Assembly: GCA_003254905.1 (NCBI GenBank)
Contig: QANU01112129.1
Coordinates: forward strand, 67,088-131,087
Direction of reading: 5' to 3'
DNA length: 64,000 bases
From: Nissolia schottii
Lineage: Eukaryota > Streptophyta > Magnoliopsida > Fabales > Fabaceae
Position 1 is the stretch's first letter, and the number at the start of each line of letters is the position of its first letter. The position numbers and the translations under genes are program-made. Of the stretch, positions 48,346 to 61,264 are shown in pieces. The notes under the pieces were generated by a model. It searched no databases, was not told where the DNA came from, and saw nothing but the letters and a program-made list of their open reading frames with translations.

Positions 48346-49301
48346 TAAATTTATTATATTATAGATTAATTTATATTTGATTATGTGTTGATTTCATTTG
48401 ATTTAAAATTATTATCTCTTAATTCTGTTGTGAGCCTATAAATTGATACTATTTTATTGTATCCATTGCACAACTCGTATAATACAATTACATTATTTCC
48501 TGTTCTTTGTATTTTCTCTGTAGTCTTTGTTGTGTCCATTTGCCCGTTTATTCAAGATGTTTAATATGGTATCAGAGTCATGATACCCTCCATGAACCAT
48601 GTTTATACTTCTGTTACTCTGAGATTAAATTCTAAGTTTTCTATTTTCCATTTTCGTTTCCTCTATTGCGAGAAAGAAAAACTAAAAAAAAAATCTCACA
48701 TTGTTATCTCTGTTTTGTGACCTTCCACCGAGCAATGGTACCCATCTCACCATCACTTATTATACCTCTTTATTACGGTCACAATTTTCACCGTTACAAA
48801 CCTTTGTTCACTACATCGTCACCACCGCTATTGTTGTTGCCTTTGCTTGTTTGCCTGGCCGTTGTTGTTGCTTTTGCTGGTTTTGCCAAGTCGCCATCGT
48901 TGCCTTTGTTGGTTCTTCCCAATCGTTGTTATTGCCTTTATTGGTTCTGCCTAACCCAGATTCGTTGCCATTCTAGATTTTCTCTAACAACCTCCATTGA
49001 AGTGTGACAAGCTTAAATCTCAAGGAGCTTTAGCTTGAGGGAGGGTGTTAGAATTAAAATAAAATAATATAATATCTTTATTATATCATAGATTGATTTA
49101 TGTTTGATTATGTGTTGATTTAATTTGATTTAGAATTATTCTCTCATTATGTGTTGATTCTGTTGTGGGTCTATAAATTGACATTACTTTATTGTACCCA
49201 TTGCACAACTCTTATAATATAATTATGTTATTTCCTATTTTTTGTATTTTCTCTGTAGTCTTTGTTGTATCCCTTTGCCCATTTATTCAAGATGTTTAAC
49301 A
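48346..49301 (+). mobile_element. Second TRIM-like mini LTR retrotransposon
   Basis: The right LTR (49046-49301, 256 bp) begins TGTTAGAAT and ends GTTTAACA. The left LTR (about 48346-48566) matches it but has lost its 5' end. Directly after the left LTR, TGGTATCAGAG (48567-48577) is a tRNA-Met primer binding site. Directly before the right LTR, GAGGGAGGG is the polypurine tract. The interior of about 480 bp lacks gag and pol. The left TSD is lost. Confidence 0.75.
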
Positions 49302-49697
49302 AAATGAATGACAAAAGATTATGGATTTAAATTCTCTAAAATAAAGAATTTCACTGTAAAGTGTTCTTGATGAAAGATCATATATAACTAAATATGACTG
49401 GATCAATTTCCCGAGAACCATCGATTGCAATGAAAACAAAGTATAATCTCAAGAACTCGGTATTTGTAATTATAGTTATTTAAATCCTAAAATTATCACT
49501 TTAATTAACATTTAATTTATTTAATTATCACTATGTTTTTTATTAATTGTACTTGGGTATCCGAACTCCACTATTAATGAAATTGATTAATTTGATTTGA
49601 GATATTGTGACTACCTTTTGCGACACATGTTTTTTTCTTTATGGGTCTGGAACTTGAGATCTTCTAGAAAGATAACGAACTTGTCTACTACTCAACC

Positions 49698-50328
49698 TAG
49701 GGATGGCAATTATGGGTAGGGTTGAGTAATGTCTTATCTTAATCTTAACCCTATCCTCAACTTATTGAATAAAGAAAAGCCTTACTCTATCCTATTTGTA
49801 GGTTTTACAAATAAAAACCCTAATCACACTCATAGAAAAATATCTAAACCCTAATCTTACTCCACTATATCCATCACTTTCTAAAAAATACTTTTATGTT
49901 TACAAAATATAAGTGTTAGCTAATTATTTTAGTGCATAACAATAACATAATTTAAATTAACAATTATATATACAATTCATAAAAATTAAACAAAAATAAT
50001 CATTTTAACACGACAAAACCATAGATTAAACCAAATACTACATTCATGACAACTAGAAAACATAATTTTGTAATTTGTTTCATACATAGAAAAAAAAATC
50101 AAACTAAGACATATATATAATAACCTAAACAATTTTTTAACAACAATCTAAGTTTGTCTATTATATATGGGGTGCGGGTAGGGTCGGAGTAGGATAATTA
50201 ACCCTTACCTACCCTAACTTGTGCGAGTAATTTTAGGTAATTGCCCATAAAGTAGTAAAATTTTTACCCTATCTATCAGGTTGACTTGGATTGCATACCT
50301 ACGGGTAAGGTACAAACTTTCATCCCTA
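49698..50328. mobile_element. Non-autonomous hAT element, same family as 29574-30106
   Basis: The ends TAGGGATGGCAAT and CTTTCATCCCTA, and interior words such as ATAACATAATTTAAATTAAC, match the copy upstream of RLPH2. The flanks ACTCAACC and ACTTGATC match at 5 of 8 positions, with all mismatches being transitions, as expected for an old methylated insertion. 631 bp; no transposase. Confidence 0.7.
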
Positions 50329-50639
50329 ACTTGATCAATCTTGTCTTGGTTAATTATCACTTTCACCATCAATATGTAATAAATACATACATACGTGTGT
50401 GTATACACACATGAGTATTACTCTAGTATCGATCAAAATTTAAGGGTATTGGTATCCTATGGTTAGTTATGAGTAAGAATTAGTCATGTGTCTGACTAAC
50501 TATAATTACTTATCATTTTAAACTTAAAAGTAAATCATGCCCTTTAATACACAAAGAGGTATCGATACCCTTCTAAAAGCTAGATACCGAAAAGAAAAAT
50601 GTTTTGTGGACATTTGATGCTCAAACATCGTATGATGCA

Positions 50640-50900
50640 AGAATGATATGAGAATCTCAAGAATCATCTCTCCCAATAACTTAAACTAATAGGAGAATGC
50701 AATTTTAATGATTTTATATTATATCTCTATACGTTTCCTTACACAATAACTCATTTGACTTGCACCATGGATAATTTTTTGAAATGGGGTCGTGACCTCT
50801 TGGTCATAATAGCTCTAATACTATCTTAATAACTATCTCTCTCAAAAGTTTAAATTGATAAAAAAATATAATTTTAATGATTTTATATCATATCTATTTA
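50640..50900. repeat. Two further copies of the dispersed repeat seen in SBE introns
   Basis: CATCTCTCCCAATAACTTAAAC...TTTTAATGATTTTATAT occurs twice (from about 50666 and about 50830), as in 12430-12820. Confidence 0.4.
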
Positions 50901-51598
50901 CAGAGAATGAGTGAAAGTAAAAAAAATGTGTATCAGAATAAGATTAATATGTTGTATAAATTATATAAGAGAAATATTGTTTTTAATATCAATCTTAACT
51001 TAAAAAATAATGAAACTAAAAATAAAATAAAATTGAGTAGCATAAAAGATGAAGTCCGAAATGTATATAGCAATTTTTGTTGTTTAGTTTAAGACAATAT
51101 ACTACCATGCAGTGATACCTACGCATGGAATTCATGCCCCAAAGGCACCGACAAAGTCAAAAAGCCTTCTTAATAAACTTTCAATATTTGCGGCCATAAT
51201 TAATAATTATGTGTGTTTGCATTTGCAATCTTCCATCCCCTTTTTGTTTCAAAAAATATAACTAACTACTTGAAATCTTTGAAAGGGGTGGACCAGTTTC
51301 ATAAGTAGGTTTTCTTTTGGCATAAATAATTAGAGAATGTTATAAGTATCATTCAAGTCTCTTGAATTGGAAGCAGAGAACTTTCCTTCCTATTAAGCTT
51401 CCCCTTTTTCTTAAAAAGAAACACTATTTAAAATCTATTATGGATTAAAATAATTTGGGTTAAGTTTGTTGTACTCTTTTTTTTTCATTAGTGTTTTATC
51501 CCACTAGATGTATTTTAGAAGAGTTTTAATGAGGCAAAACCTACACGAACTAAATATTGTTTTGATAGTGATTCTTGTTGTATTTGCTTGTTCTATTT
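50901..51598. other. Gene-free spacer
   Basis: No supported gene or element. Confidence 0.5.
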
Positions 51599-51969
51599 TA
51601 ACAATCGAGAAGGCAGCAAGAATGGAAAGCATATAGTGTGAACTGAAACTCTTTGAGTTTGGAGAGTTCTTCACTAAATGTTGATTTGTGTTACTCTACA
51701 GTTACATGAAGTTAGTTTTATATACAAGGAACTCAAGACTAACTAATCTAGAGAACTACATAACTAACTTGATAAGTTATGTAGTGAGTGAGTGAGTTAG
51801 TTATTTAGTTAGTTAGCGAGGGGGTTATTATCCCGTGTGTGCGCGTCTACATTGGGGACTGCATTTGTATGTTCTGTGGTCTATGAAGCAGTTGCAGTTT
51901 AGGTTGTCTCTGCTTCAATTTGGGCTAGGGACTTTGATGCATTAGGCACAAAGATATTGAGTTGTGATA
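51599..51969 (-). repeat. 3' LTR of the copia element
   Basis: Paired with 57225-57718. On the plus strand it begins TAACAATCGAGAAGG and ends GAGTTGTGATA. It lacks the SINE-like insert seen in the other LTR. Confidence 0.85.
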
Positions 51970-54900
51970 CCCCCCTACACAAGCTGGCCGGTATAAGTCA
52001 ATGAGGCCAAGCTTGGAAACCAAGTGTATGACTGGTCCTAGGTGAAGAGCTTTGGTGAAGACATTTGCAGTTTGATCCTTGTTGTTGATGGAGAGAAGAT
52101 GAATTAGATCCGAGCTGATCTTTTCACACACTATGTGACAATACATTTCGATATGCTTGGTCCTCTCGTGAAAAATCGGGTTGGTGGCAATATGAATTGT
52201 GAATTTGTTGTCATAATAAAGATCAATGGGAGGCAACTGTGGACAACTGAGATCAAACATGAGATAGCTAAGCTATTATACCTCATAGCTTGCTACAACG
52301 AAGGCCCTGTACTTGGCCTCGAAAGAACATCAAGAAACCATAGGTTGTTTCTTACTTTTCCATGAAATTGGTGCTTGTCCGAGAAAGAAGCAGAAACTTA
52401 TGACAGAACATCGAGTGTGCATGACCCCCAATATGCATCAACAAAACCAGTGATTTTGAAGTTGGACGTGGCTGGGAAGAAGAGGCCTTGAGTTGGCGAG
52501 GACTTGAGATATTGTAATATACTGGTTGCTGCATTGTGATTTCAAGCATAGGTTTGTCAAGATATTAGCTAAGGTGATTGACAACATAGGATAGGTTTGG
52601 TCGTGCATTGGTGAGGTAAATCAAGTGACCGATTAATCTACCAGAGGGGTCTGGATGGAGATCATTTCCTGATTTTTTTTCAATTTGATACTCGGGTCAC
52701 AGGGTGTGGAGACTGGTTTGGAGCTTGAAAGTCCTGTATCATGTAGTAATTCTAATGCATACTTCCTTTGAAACAGGGTAATGTCCTTAGTTGTTTGAGC
52801 AAGTTCCATGCCCAAGAAGTACTTTGCATCTCCAAGGTCCTTGATGGTGAATTTTTCATCAAGTAGAAGCTTCAGTCTGTTGATTTTAGTGATGTCATTC
52901 CATGTGAAGATAAATCATCGACATAGACCAAGACAACAGTAAAACTAGTTTGAGAATTTTCAACAAAAAAGGAATAATCAACCTTACTTTGAGTGAAACC
53001 AGAACTGAGGAGAGCTTCAATTAGTTTACAATTCCATTGGCGGTTGGCCTGTTTGAGGACATAGAGTGATTTTTGGAGTTTACAAACTTGACAGAGGATG
53101 ACAAACCAGGTGAGAGGGACATGTAAACTTCTTCTACCAAGTCATTATGCAAGAAATCAATGTTTACATCTAATTGCTTAATAAACTAGTGATTAGCTGT
53201 TGCCAAGGCAATGACAAGCCTTATGGTTATCATTTTGGAAACCAGGCTAAAAGTCTCCATGTAATCCAAACCCTCAGCTTGAGTATACCCTTTTGCAACA
53301 AGGCGTGCCTTGTATATTTTAATACTTTCATCAGGTCTACGCTTGATTTTGAACACCCATTTGCAGCCAATGGGTTTCTTTCTAGGAGGGAGATTAGTAA
53401 TAGTCCAGGTTTGAGTTTTATTCAGGGTAGCCAACTCTGCCCTTCATGAATCACAACATTTTTATAAGAAGTAGGCACAGTTTGGGCTGTTAGAGCTATG
53501 AAAAATGTTTTGTATTTCGAAGAGAGATTACCAAAAGTCTCTGTTTATGAAAGAGGATAGTGTATACCTGCAATTTTGGTGTTGTTATCTTGAGAGGTCA
53601 AGGAGCAATGAAAATCCTTGAGATAGGTGGGCTGTTTTCTGATTCTGGTGGACTTCCTGGTAACTGCAGGTAGTTTTGGTGGAATAGATGAAATAAATGG
53701 TGCATCTGTGTGTGTAGGAGTGGGATGAGTGTGTGGTATAGGAAGTTGAGTATGAGGTGCAGTCAGTGTCGTTGGGAACCAATCCCATTCAAGGGGCATG
53801 GGATTGGATGGATAAGGCACATTTGGTTGGGAAGGTTGCCTATAAACCTTGTAGGGAAATGATGTCTTATTGAAGTGTACATTTCTTGATAGGAATATTT
53901 CTTTGGAATCTAAATCAAATAGGACATAGCCTTTTGTTCCTTTTTGAAAACCAAGAAAAATGAATTTTCTAGCTCGAGGATCAAATTTCTTTCTATTTGC
54001 AAGGATTGTGGAAGCAAAGCACAAAGAACCAAAATTTCTGATATGTTCAAGAACAGGTAGTTTGTTATACAGTATTCCATAAGGTCATTTGTTGTTGAGC
54101 TTAGTACTAAGAATTCTGTTTAGAAGGAAAACAGAATGTCCAATAGCATAAGTCAAAAAACAAATGGGAATATGAGATTGAAAAATAAGTGACCTTGCCA
54201 TGCCTATCGTTCCACCACACCATTTTGTTGTGGAGTTTCTATGCAAGATGTTTGGTGAAATATACCATTTTTAGTGTAATAATCATTCATGAGGAATTCC
54301 TTGCCATTATCGGATCTGATTATTTTGACATAAGTATTATATTGGAATTGAAATAATTTGATGAAAGATTAAAGAAGTTGTCTAGTTTCTGCCTTCTGTT
54401 TCATGTAGAAAACCTAGGTGAATCTAGATTTGTCATCAACAATGGTAAAAAAATATTTGTGTCCAAATGTAGAGGGAATGCCAAATGGTTCCTATATATC
54501 TACAAGTAGCATGTCAAAGCAATTAACAAATTTAAAAGAACTAGTAGGAAAAGGAAGCCTTTTCATTTTGACAAGATAGCAATCTTCACATTTATTATTG
54601 CCCTTACAGTGAACTAAAGGAAAATTCCTATATATGACTTGCATTTTGTCTATAGAAGTATGTCCTAATCTAGTGTGCCATAACTCGGAGTCATTATTGA
54701 TGGAGGTTTGTGAACTAACACTATGCTGAGAGATTCAAGATTGGTTAATGATGTGAGAATTCAGGTTGCACACAAGAAGGATGACAAAATCATTCACTAG
54801 CATTTTGTAAAGACCTCCCTGAAGATCAGTAACACCAATCTTTTGCAATGTATTCTTGTCTTGAATCACACAATTAAGGCTAGTTGTTAACTTTGAGATA

Positions 54901-56860
54901 GAGATGAGGTTAAAGGAAAATTGGGGAATGTAAAGGACATTATTTAGGTAAAAGTTATTGGAAAAAACTATGGAACCTAAGGTGTCAGTCGTTACTTCAC
55001 TACCATTAGGCAAGTTAATAAGGATTGGTTTTATTTTCTTATATGTTTGGAATTTGGATAAGGACTAGCAGACACGATTTGTTACTCCTGCATCCAAAAT
55101 CTATTTTTGGTTATCTAGAGTGCAAGAACCCTAGATTATCCTGATCCACTTCCTTTCTAGAGATACAATCTTTATTTCTCTCATCATCACATATCTAAGA
55201 GGAAATGTTGCTAACATGGTGTCTGCTCCAAGTAGGAATTGTCTAGTTTAGGGGGGGGAGTAACCATGATTCTCAAAACTAGGGGTGTTCAAAACCCGAT
55301 CCAGCCCGCTAACCCAGACTAACCTGAAGCATTCGGGCCAAATTTGGGTCGATTTTAATTAAACCCGATTTTAAACAACTAAAAAAAACCCTATTTTAAT
55401 TCATATTGGGTTCGGGTTTAGTTCCGGGTCAGCCGACCCCTGCTCACATACACCACTATACTATGCATTTCTTATTTTCTTTCTTTCCTATCCCATATTG
55501 CAGTGCACTATGTCTACTTCGATGTGTAGAAATCTATTGTAGTGCACTTATTTTTTGTTGTTGTTGTTGTTTATATTCCACTAAACCTATTGAAGTTTGA
55601 ATGAAAATGCTAAGATTATAAATTTTATGTCATTTTGTTGTAGGGTTTGAAATTAATGAGTGTTTAGTTTGCAATTTTTTCAACTTTATTTTGTAATGAA
55701 TGTTATTTTTTATTTTGAAGTTTGAGATAGCTTTGACTCGTTTTAGCCCGATCCAAACCTGAGTTTTAGCCCGGCCCAACGATGATCAGATCTATAGGGT
55801 TTAGGGTAGGGTATGGGTCTTTAAAATTGGTCCGGTCTAAATAGAGTCTGGTTCAGGTAAAGGCCAACTCGGCCCATGAACACCCCTACTCAAAACATTG
55901 ATCAATAGTATGACCAAATTTCTTGTAGAAAGAACAATAAGGTCTCCTTTGACCCACCCCTGTGCTCCTGCCATGACCTCTACCATCAGTGTGGTCACCT
56001 CTAATGCCTCTGCCTCTATCTCCTCTACCATCAGGTCTGCCTCCTCTTCCTTTACTTCTTCCTCCCCTTGATGAAGAAGCTTCAGCCTGATAATCTGTGG
56101 CAGTATTAAGAGAGTGACTGCCATAGAACTTTCTGCATTCGTTTTCCTTTCGTGTTGAGTGAGCAAAGAAAAAGCATTGTTCAGATTTGGTAGTGGTCTC
56201 ATCAACATGATTTGGGACCTCACATGACCATATTGAACATTGAGTCTTCTTAGGAATCTAATCAAGTAATCATTTCGCCTATACTCCCTCATTACCCCCA
56301 AACCACAAGTACAATCAACAACACTAGAACAACATGGAATAGGTCTAAAGCTGCAAAGCTCTTCCCGAATCGATTTGAGCCTTGTAAAATAAGAAGTGAT
56401 TAAGAGTTCTCCGTGCTTGACTGAGAACAATTCTTCCTGTAGCATTGCGATCAAAAATTCATCACCTTAATAATACCTTTGCCTAAGATCTCTCCACAAT
56501 TCAAAGGCATCCTCAATCCAAAAAACACTATTGAGAATCTCTGGGTTGAGAAGGGAATTTATCCAAGAAACTACATATGTATTACATTTGTCCCAAGCTT
56601 CAAAGAGAGGGTGTTTTTATTATGGTTTTAATATTGTTCCGCCAAGAAACTTTAATTTATTTTTGGATTTCAAAGCTAATTTCATAGTTCTCGACCATAC
56701 ATGGTAATTTTGTGAGGTTAGGATCACATAAATCAAGGATGAACTGGGGTTCTCACTAGGATGAGTGAAATAGACATTCATGGGATCTTGCATAGGATTA
56801 AACTGATTAGAACTGAGATTGGAATGAATACTCATACCTTGCTGATGAATCCCACCCTAG
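51970..56860 (-). pseudogene. Copia gag-pol, broken
   Basis: Reading the minus strand: gag start MSIHSNLSSNQFNP (56835) with the YVILTSQNYHVWSRTMKLAL block; the UBN2-like gag body (56454 down to about 55900) ending in a zinc knuckle CSFYKKFGHTIDQC whose second Cys is Tyr; a degenerate protease DAG (near 55090); the gag-pre-integrase region (55013-54735); integrase (about 54700-53950) ending KFIFLGFQKGTKGYVLFD; RT with KPIGCKWVFKIKRR and LVAKGYTQAEGLDY (53434-53186) and the catalytic YVDD near 52914-52925; and RNase H/tail with DNKFTIHIATNPIFHERTKH (to 51925). Several frameshifts and stops separate these blocks, so no functional polyprotein can be made. Confidence 0.85.
55280..55888. mobile_element. 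Non-autonomous hAT element nested in copia gag
   Basis: The ends TAGGGGTGTTCA (55280) and TGAACACCCCTA (ending 55888) are perfect 12-bp inverted repeats. CTCAAAAC at 55272-55279 and 55889-55896 is a perfect 8-bp TSD. 609 bp, no transposase. It splits the copia just after the zinc-knuckle codons, so it is younger than the copia insertion. Confidence 0.9.
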
Positions 56861-57224
56861 ATTTGATTTTCCAGTGGTGGAGGGACAGATTTTGAAGTGT
56901 ACTGAAGCCATGTTTTCTATCGCGATTCATATGCAGTTCTTAATGATTCGTTGAGATTTTTGAAACTCGACTTATGCAGAATCGCCAATTGAAACTTCGA
57001 AGAAACCTTGAGAATTTTGCTCAAGTGAATCTGAAGCTTGATGGTGTAACTCTTTTCCGTTTGAAATCTCCAAGATTTCTTGAGAACTAATGAGTGAAAC
57101 TCAAGAATTCTAAGACTTCACGGAGAGAGCTTGCAAGTGAAATCGAAGTCGAACAAGAAGAAGAAAAATCAAAGTTTTGATGAAGGCACAACAGAGCTCT
57201 CTTTAGTAGAGACCTCTGATACCA

Positions 57225-57718
57225 TAACAATAGAGAAAGAAGCAAGAATGGAAAGCATATGGTGTGAACTGAAACTCTTTGAGTTTGGAGAGTTCTTCAC
57301 TGAATATTGATTTGTGTTACTTTATAATTACATGGATAGCTTTATATACAAGGAACTCAAGACTAACTAATCTACACATCAACATAACTAACTTGATAAG
57401 TTATACAGTGAGCCAGTTAGTTAGTTCGAGACCTTGTGTACGTAGTTATCCCCGCTGGGAGACTCACCCGCCATAGCCAGGTGCGCGACCCGTGTCGACC
57501 CGGATTAGTCAAGGCTATGCCTTAGATACCGGGCAGGCAACCTAAAAAAAGTTAGTTTGAGAGGAGGTTATTATCCCATGTGTGTGTGTGTGTGTCTACA
57601 TTGTGGACTGCATCCGTATGTTCTGCAGTGTTTGAAGCAACTGCAGTTTGGGCTGTCTCTGCTTCAATTTGGGCTAGAGACTTTGATGCATTAGGCTCAA
57701 AGATATTAAGTTGTGATA
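57225..57718 (-). repeat. 5' LTR of the copia element (with SINE-like insert)
   Basis: Plus-strand start TAACAATAGAGAAAG and end TTAAGTTGTGATA, collinear with 51599-51969 except for the extra 124 bp plus duplicated GTTAGTT at 57420-57557. Confidence 0.85.
57427..57550 (+). mobile_element. SINE-like insert in the copia LTR, 7-bp TSD
   Basis: GTTAGTT occurs at 57420-57426 and 57551-57557. The insert ends in seven A residues. It is GC-rich, unlike its host. GTTCGAGACC, overlapping its start, resembles a pol III B box (GGTTCGANNCC), so it may be a 5'-truncated tRNA-derived SINE. The insert is absent from the other LTR. Confidence 0.65.
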
Positions 57719-57839
57719 TGTTTTGAGCTTAAGCCTTCTTTGTAATATATGGAAAAAAAAACATGGGTTATAGATCACTCATATATTTGGTTATATATTT
57801 ATAATGGACCTTCCCATCTGCTTTTAGTTATAACCGTGG

Positions 57840-58250
57840 ATCTTGTTCTATCACTTTTGCTGATCTTTGGGGTGCCTTTATTGGCATCTCCTAGGCAGCC
57901 CATTATGATTTTCAGCAAGTGATCATTGAACTAATTTCTAAGTATGTGGTTAGTTTCCTCCATGATCCCCCAAATTTTAAACACCCTTACTCCCATTGGT
58001 GAGGGTCATTATTGACATCATGAGTTCTAATTGGAATGTGTAGGTTAGACATGTCTTTAGGAAAGTCAACTTTTGTGCTGACACTATGGTCAAACATGGC
58101 CACAATTATTCGTTGGGCTTCCATTATTATGTTTTTGTTCTAAATTTTTTGTCTTTGATCTTATTGACTGATAAGTCTAGTATCTTGTTCTCCCATGTCA
58201 TGAGGATGTAATTTTTTCCTTTTGGTTGGGCACTTCACCTCACTTGTTAG
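57840..58250 (+). pseudogene. Relic of a LINE RNase H domain
   Basis: Broken frames read ADLWGAFIGIS, then FQQVIIELISKYVVSF and RHVFRKVNFCADTMVKHGH, the Glu, middle and final Asp blocks of plant LINE RNase H, with stops between. It ends near a short A run (58253-58258). No TSD identified. Confidence 0.65.
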
Positions 58251-61200
58251 TAAAAAAATGTATTTATTTACATTTGATTGAGATGATGTAGAATTAATTT
58301 AGTTGATTTTATAATTATGTGTTTTTATTCAAATATTTATTATACTATGTCTTTAAATAGGCATATCTTTCTTGAATATTTCACGCTCATAAGTACTTTT
58401 AGAAATATAAAAATATATACTACGCGTCTTTTCTCTATTCCTCTTTGGTTCTTTTGCTATAACAATATTTTATTAATGACGAATGTGTTGTTACATCTAA
58501 TCATATCCAATTTTTATGGTTTGTATAGATTAGACAAGAGTGTGTTGTGCATATTGTGTGCTGAATTGACATTCCATGCACCCGAGGAAGATATCATATG
58601 AATGAAATGATTTTGATTATTGTTCTCTACGGTAACTCAAAAGAAATAGTGGATGTATGTATGGCTATGTCATGGTAGGCCCTATGCCAACCCATCAAAC
58701 CTCATTATTATTGATACCATGGTAGGAACAATGAAGAACTCGCATACGGGCAATTATTAGCTATAGTTATGATTAATATACACTGTTTGGATATTTTCCA
58801 AACTGTCCTCTTGTAAGCTAAATTCATATAAAATTGATTTTTGGTTAGTTGGAGCAAAGTTTTGAGTTGGAGTGTTGTTACAAGGTTAACCTTAAGGCTC
58901 AATCTCTTAAGGCCCCATGACCCATTTAGGTCCAATAGAACTAAACCAGTCTAGATGACCTAAGCTTGAACCATTTAGGAATGATCTCGCGTGCACTTCA
59001 CACTTACGTGCACTCAAAGTCACGTAACAAACTCTATGTATCTCGGAATTACATAACAAATTTTGGATATTACGGAGATATGTAACAATTTTTAACTCGG
59101 TTAAACTTTACCTCCTATATAAAGCGTATCTCGTAAAACTCTAAGGCATGTTATCAACCTCTATCACTATACACTGTCTTGTAGATATCCATGCTTAGTT
59201 GTACATGACGTTCGATCTTGATCCTCTATCAAGCACACTTATACGTTCGATCTAATGTTCAGGTAACATTGTTCCTCTTACAATCTGTTTACGAACAATA
59301 GTGTATCAATTTGACTTGAATCAGATTGATTGACATCTAACTAACTCTTTTTTTTAGGGGCCAAAGGAATACATTTAGTGGTAAACCACATAAGATCCCA
59401 GAAACTTTAGATACTTGTAATTTTAGATAGTTTAGAAAGAACTTAATTTTCTTTTCTTTTCTCTCTCCCCATTTTTGTGTTGGACCTTTTATACACATTG
59501 TATTTGATTTTTTTTCTTCTTCATATGACTCTTATGGTATTGGACTATTTGGACCTAGAGCAAGCGATATCCTTCCCTATCTTGGTCTAGATTCCTTCAG
59601 ACTTTTTGGTATAGTAATTCCTTCATTCCTTGGGTCAATAAACCAGCATTTCACATATGGGCCATGAATACGGCCCACTTCCATCCAAAATTTGGGATAC
59701 TAAGAGGAGAGATGTGCTATTAATTTCATAGCGCGGTGTTCATCAATGAAAAAATTGCCTAGTTTGAATAGTAGTTAGAAATCTAATAGACACGTATTTA
59801 AAATTTTCTTAACTACGACTTTAGTTTTTGTGCCAAAGTGTCTCTATCAAGCTTTAGGCCTTGTGTAAATTTTAGTTAGTTAATTTATTTTATTTATTAT
59901 TTATTTTTTATTTAAGTTGACATCTCTTGTATTTAAACTAATTAATAATTAATATTGAATAGAAAAGTAATTAATAATTAATATCCCGTTGAAAGAATGT
60001 TTAAGTAACTTTTTTTCTTATTCTAAAAACTAAGCAAATTCAAACATGATCTTAATGCTTGTTAGTTGATGCTATAAAGCTTGTACTATGTACTAGTAGT
60101 GTTTATATAATTACATTATGCTTAGATTAACTATTTCTTTAGACATTTTGACCAAGTTCTTGCATTATTGCTTAAAGTGAAGGGAAAGAAACAATTGTCA
60201 TCACGGATGACGTCAACGTAGTCAATTTTCTAACCTTATGGAATTTCATTCTCTCACCCTTGACCCCTTCCCAACTCTTATTATTGAATTGAACCAAGGA
60301 GAGCCTATGAGTACGACAAACAAAGAGATTAGAGACAAAGGCAATTTGACTTATCAAACAATCAAATGTTAGAAAACTTAAACGATTAATGTCAATGTGT
60401 TCAGTTATAAATCATTGACATTGATCGCATTGAATATCTAACGCCATCCTTAGTAATAAAATACAGGTCAAGAATCATCAAAGTAATGCACCTTAAATCA
60501 ATCAAATATATATAGTATTCAAATTCTTAATTCATTTTTTTAGAAGATTTTTTTTTAATCTATTTACCCCGTTGTTAGATTAATTTTGTAGCAAGGAAGA
60601 TAGTAAAAAGGATAAAGACATGCAATAGCTGAGGTGGTAATTAGTTGGGATTTAATTTGAATGCATTCATGTAAATAAATGTCACACTTATTATTTAATT
60701 ATATATTAATAGTTAATTATTATATTCATTACTTAAAATGTCATAATAAAATAAATTAATGAGATGATTGTGTAAATTTTTTTATATTATTAGTACATCA
60801 AAATTAAACTTAATTAATAAATGGATTAGAGCAAAATAATTTTTATACTAACTATATAGTAATAAGTATTTCTCTTTTCCTTTTAAAAATAACAATTGTC
60901 TTTTGTGTGGATGAAAGAAAATCATTGATTCGCGAAGTTTCCATACTCAACATTACAACATGTATTTGAGTCCCCCAAAAAAAACTTTTAAAAAAGGCAA
61001 GAAGCTCATCTATAAGTTTTACATTATTTTGAGTAACATTTTACTAAGTATTTATAGATATAAGATAATCCCTATCTCTTGAGTTACTAAGTTAAATTAG
61101 GTTAAATTTAATTTTTTAATATCATCCATATTATTAATAATGTATATCACATTTTTAGATGTATTAATTTATGAAACAGAAAGAAGTATTTAAAAAAAAA

Positions 61201-61255
61201 GTACAGTAATAAAATTTTTTTGATATCAATTAAATTACTAACAGCTAAGTTTTAT
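58251..61255. other. Mostly gene-free spacer
   Basis: The part 58890-59300 is less AT-rich and has CCTATATAAAGCG (59113) followed by GTTCGATCTTGATCC and CTATCAAG. This could be an old LTR or promoter fragment, but nothing proves it. The rest is AT-rich with no supported feature. Confidence 0.4.
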
Positions 61256-61264
61256 TATAAAAAA

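Larger units (their letters stand above)
51599..57718 (-). mobile_element. Degenerate Ty1/copia LTR retrotransposon
   Basis: The 5' LTR is 57225-57718 (including a later insert) and the 3' LTR is 51599-51969, about 370 bp each when the insert is removed. Plus-strand CTCTGATACCA (57214-57224) is the complement of a tRNA-Met primer site, and GTGTAGGGGGG on the minus strand abuts the 3' LTR as polypurine tract. The domain order on the minus strand is gag, protease, integrase, RT, RNase H, which is the copia order. The LTRs differ at roughly a tenth of positions by eye, so it is old. The flanking 5-mers TATTT and TGTTT match at 4 of 5. Confidence 0.9.

Noticed and set aside
48666..49007. 113-residue Leu-rich plus-strand frame
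   Set aside because: It lies wholly inside the second TRIM-like element and its Leu/Phe runs come from repeated GTTGTTGCC-type sequence.
57427..57550. Possible tRNA gene from the GTTCGAGACC box
   Set aside because: No A box, no cloverleaf and no acceptor stem; the TSD and A tail point to a SINE-like insert.
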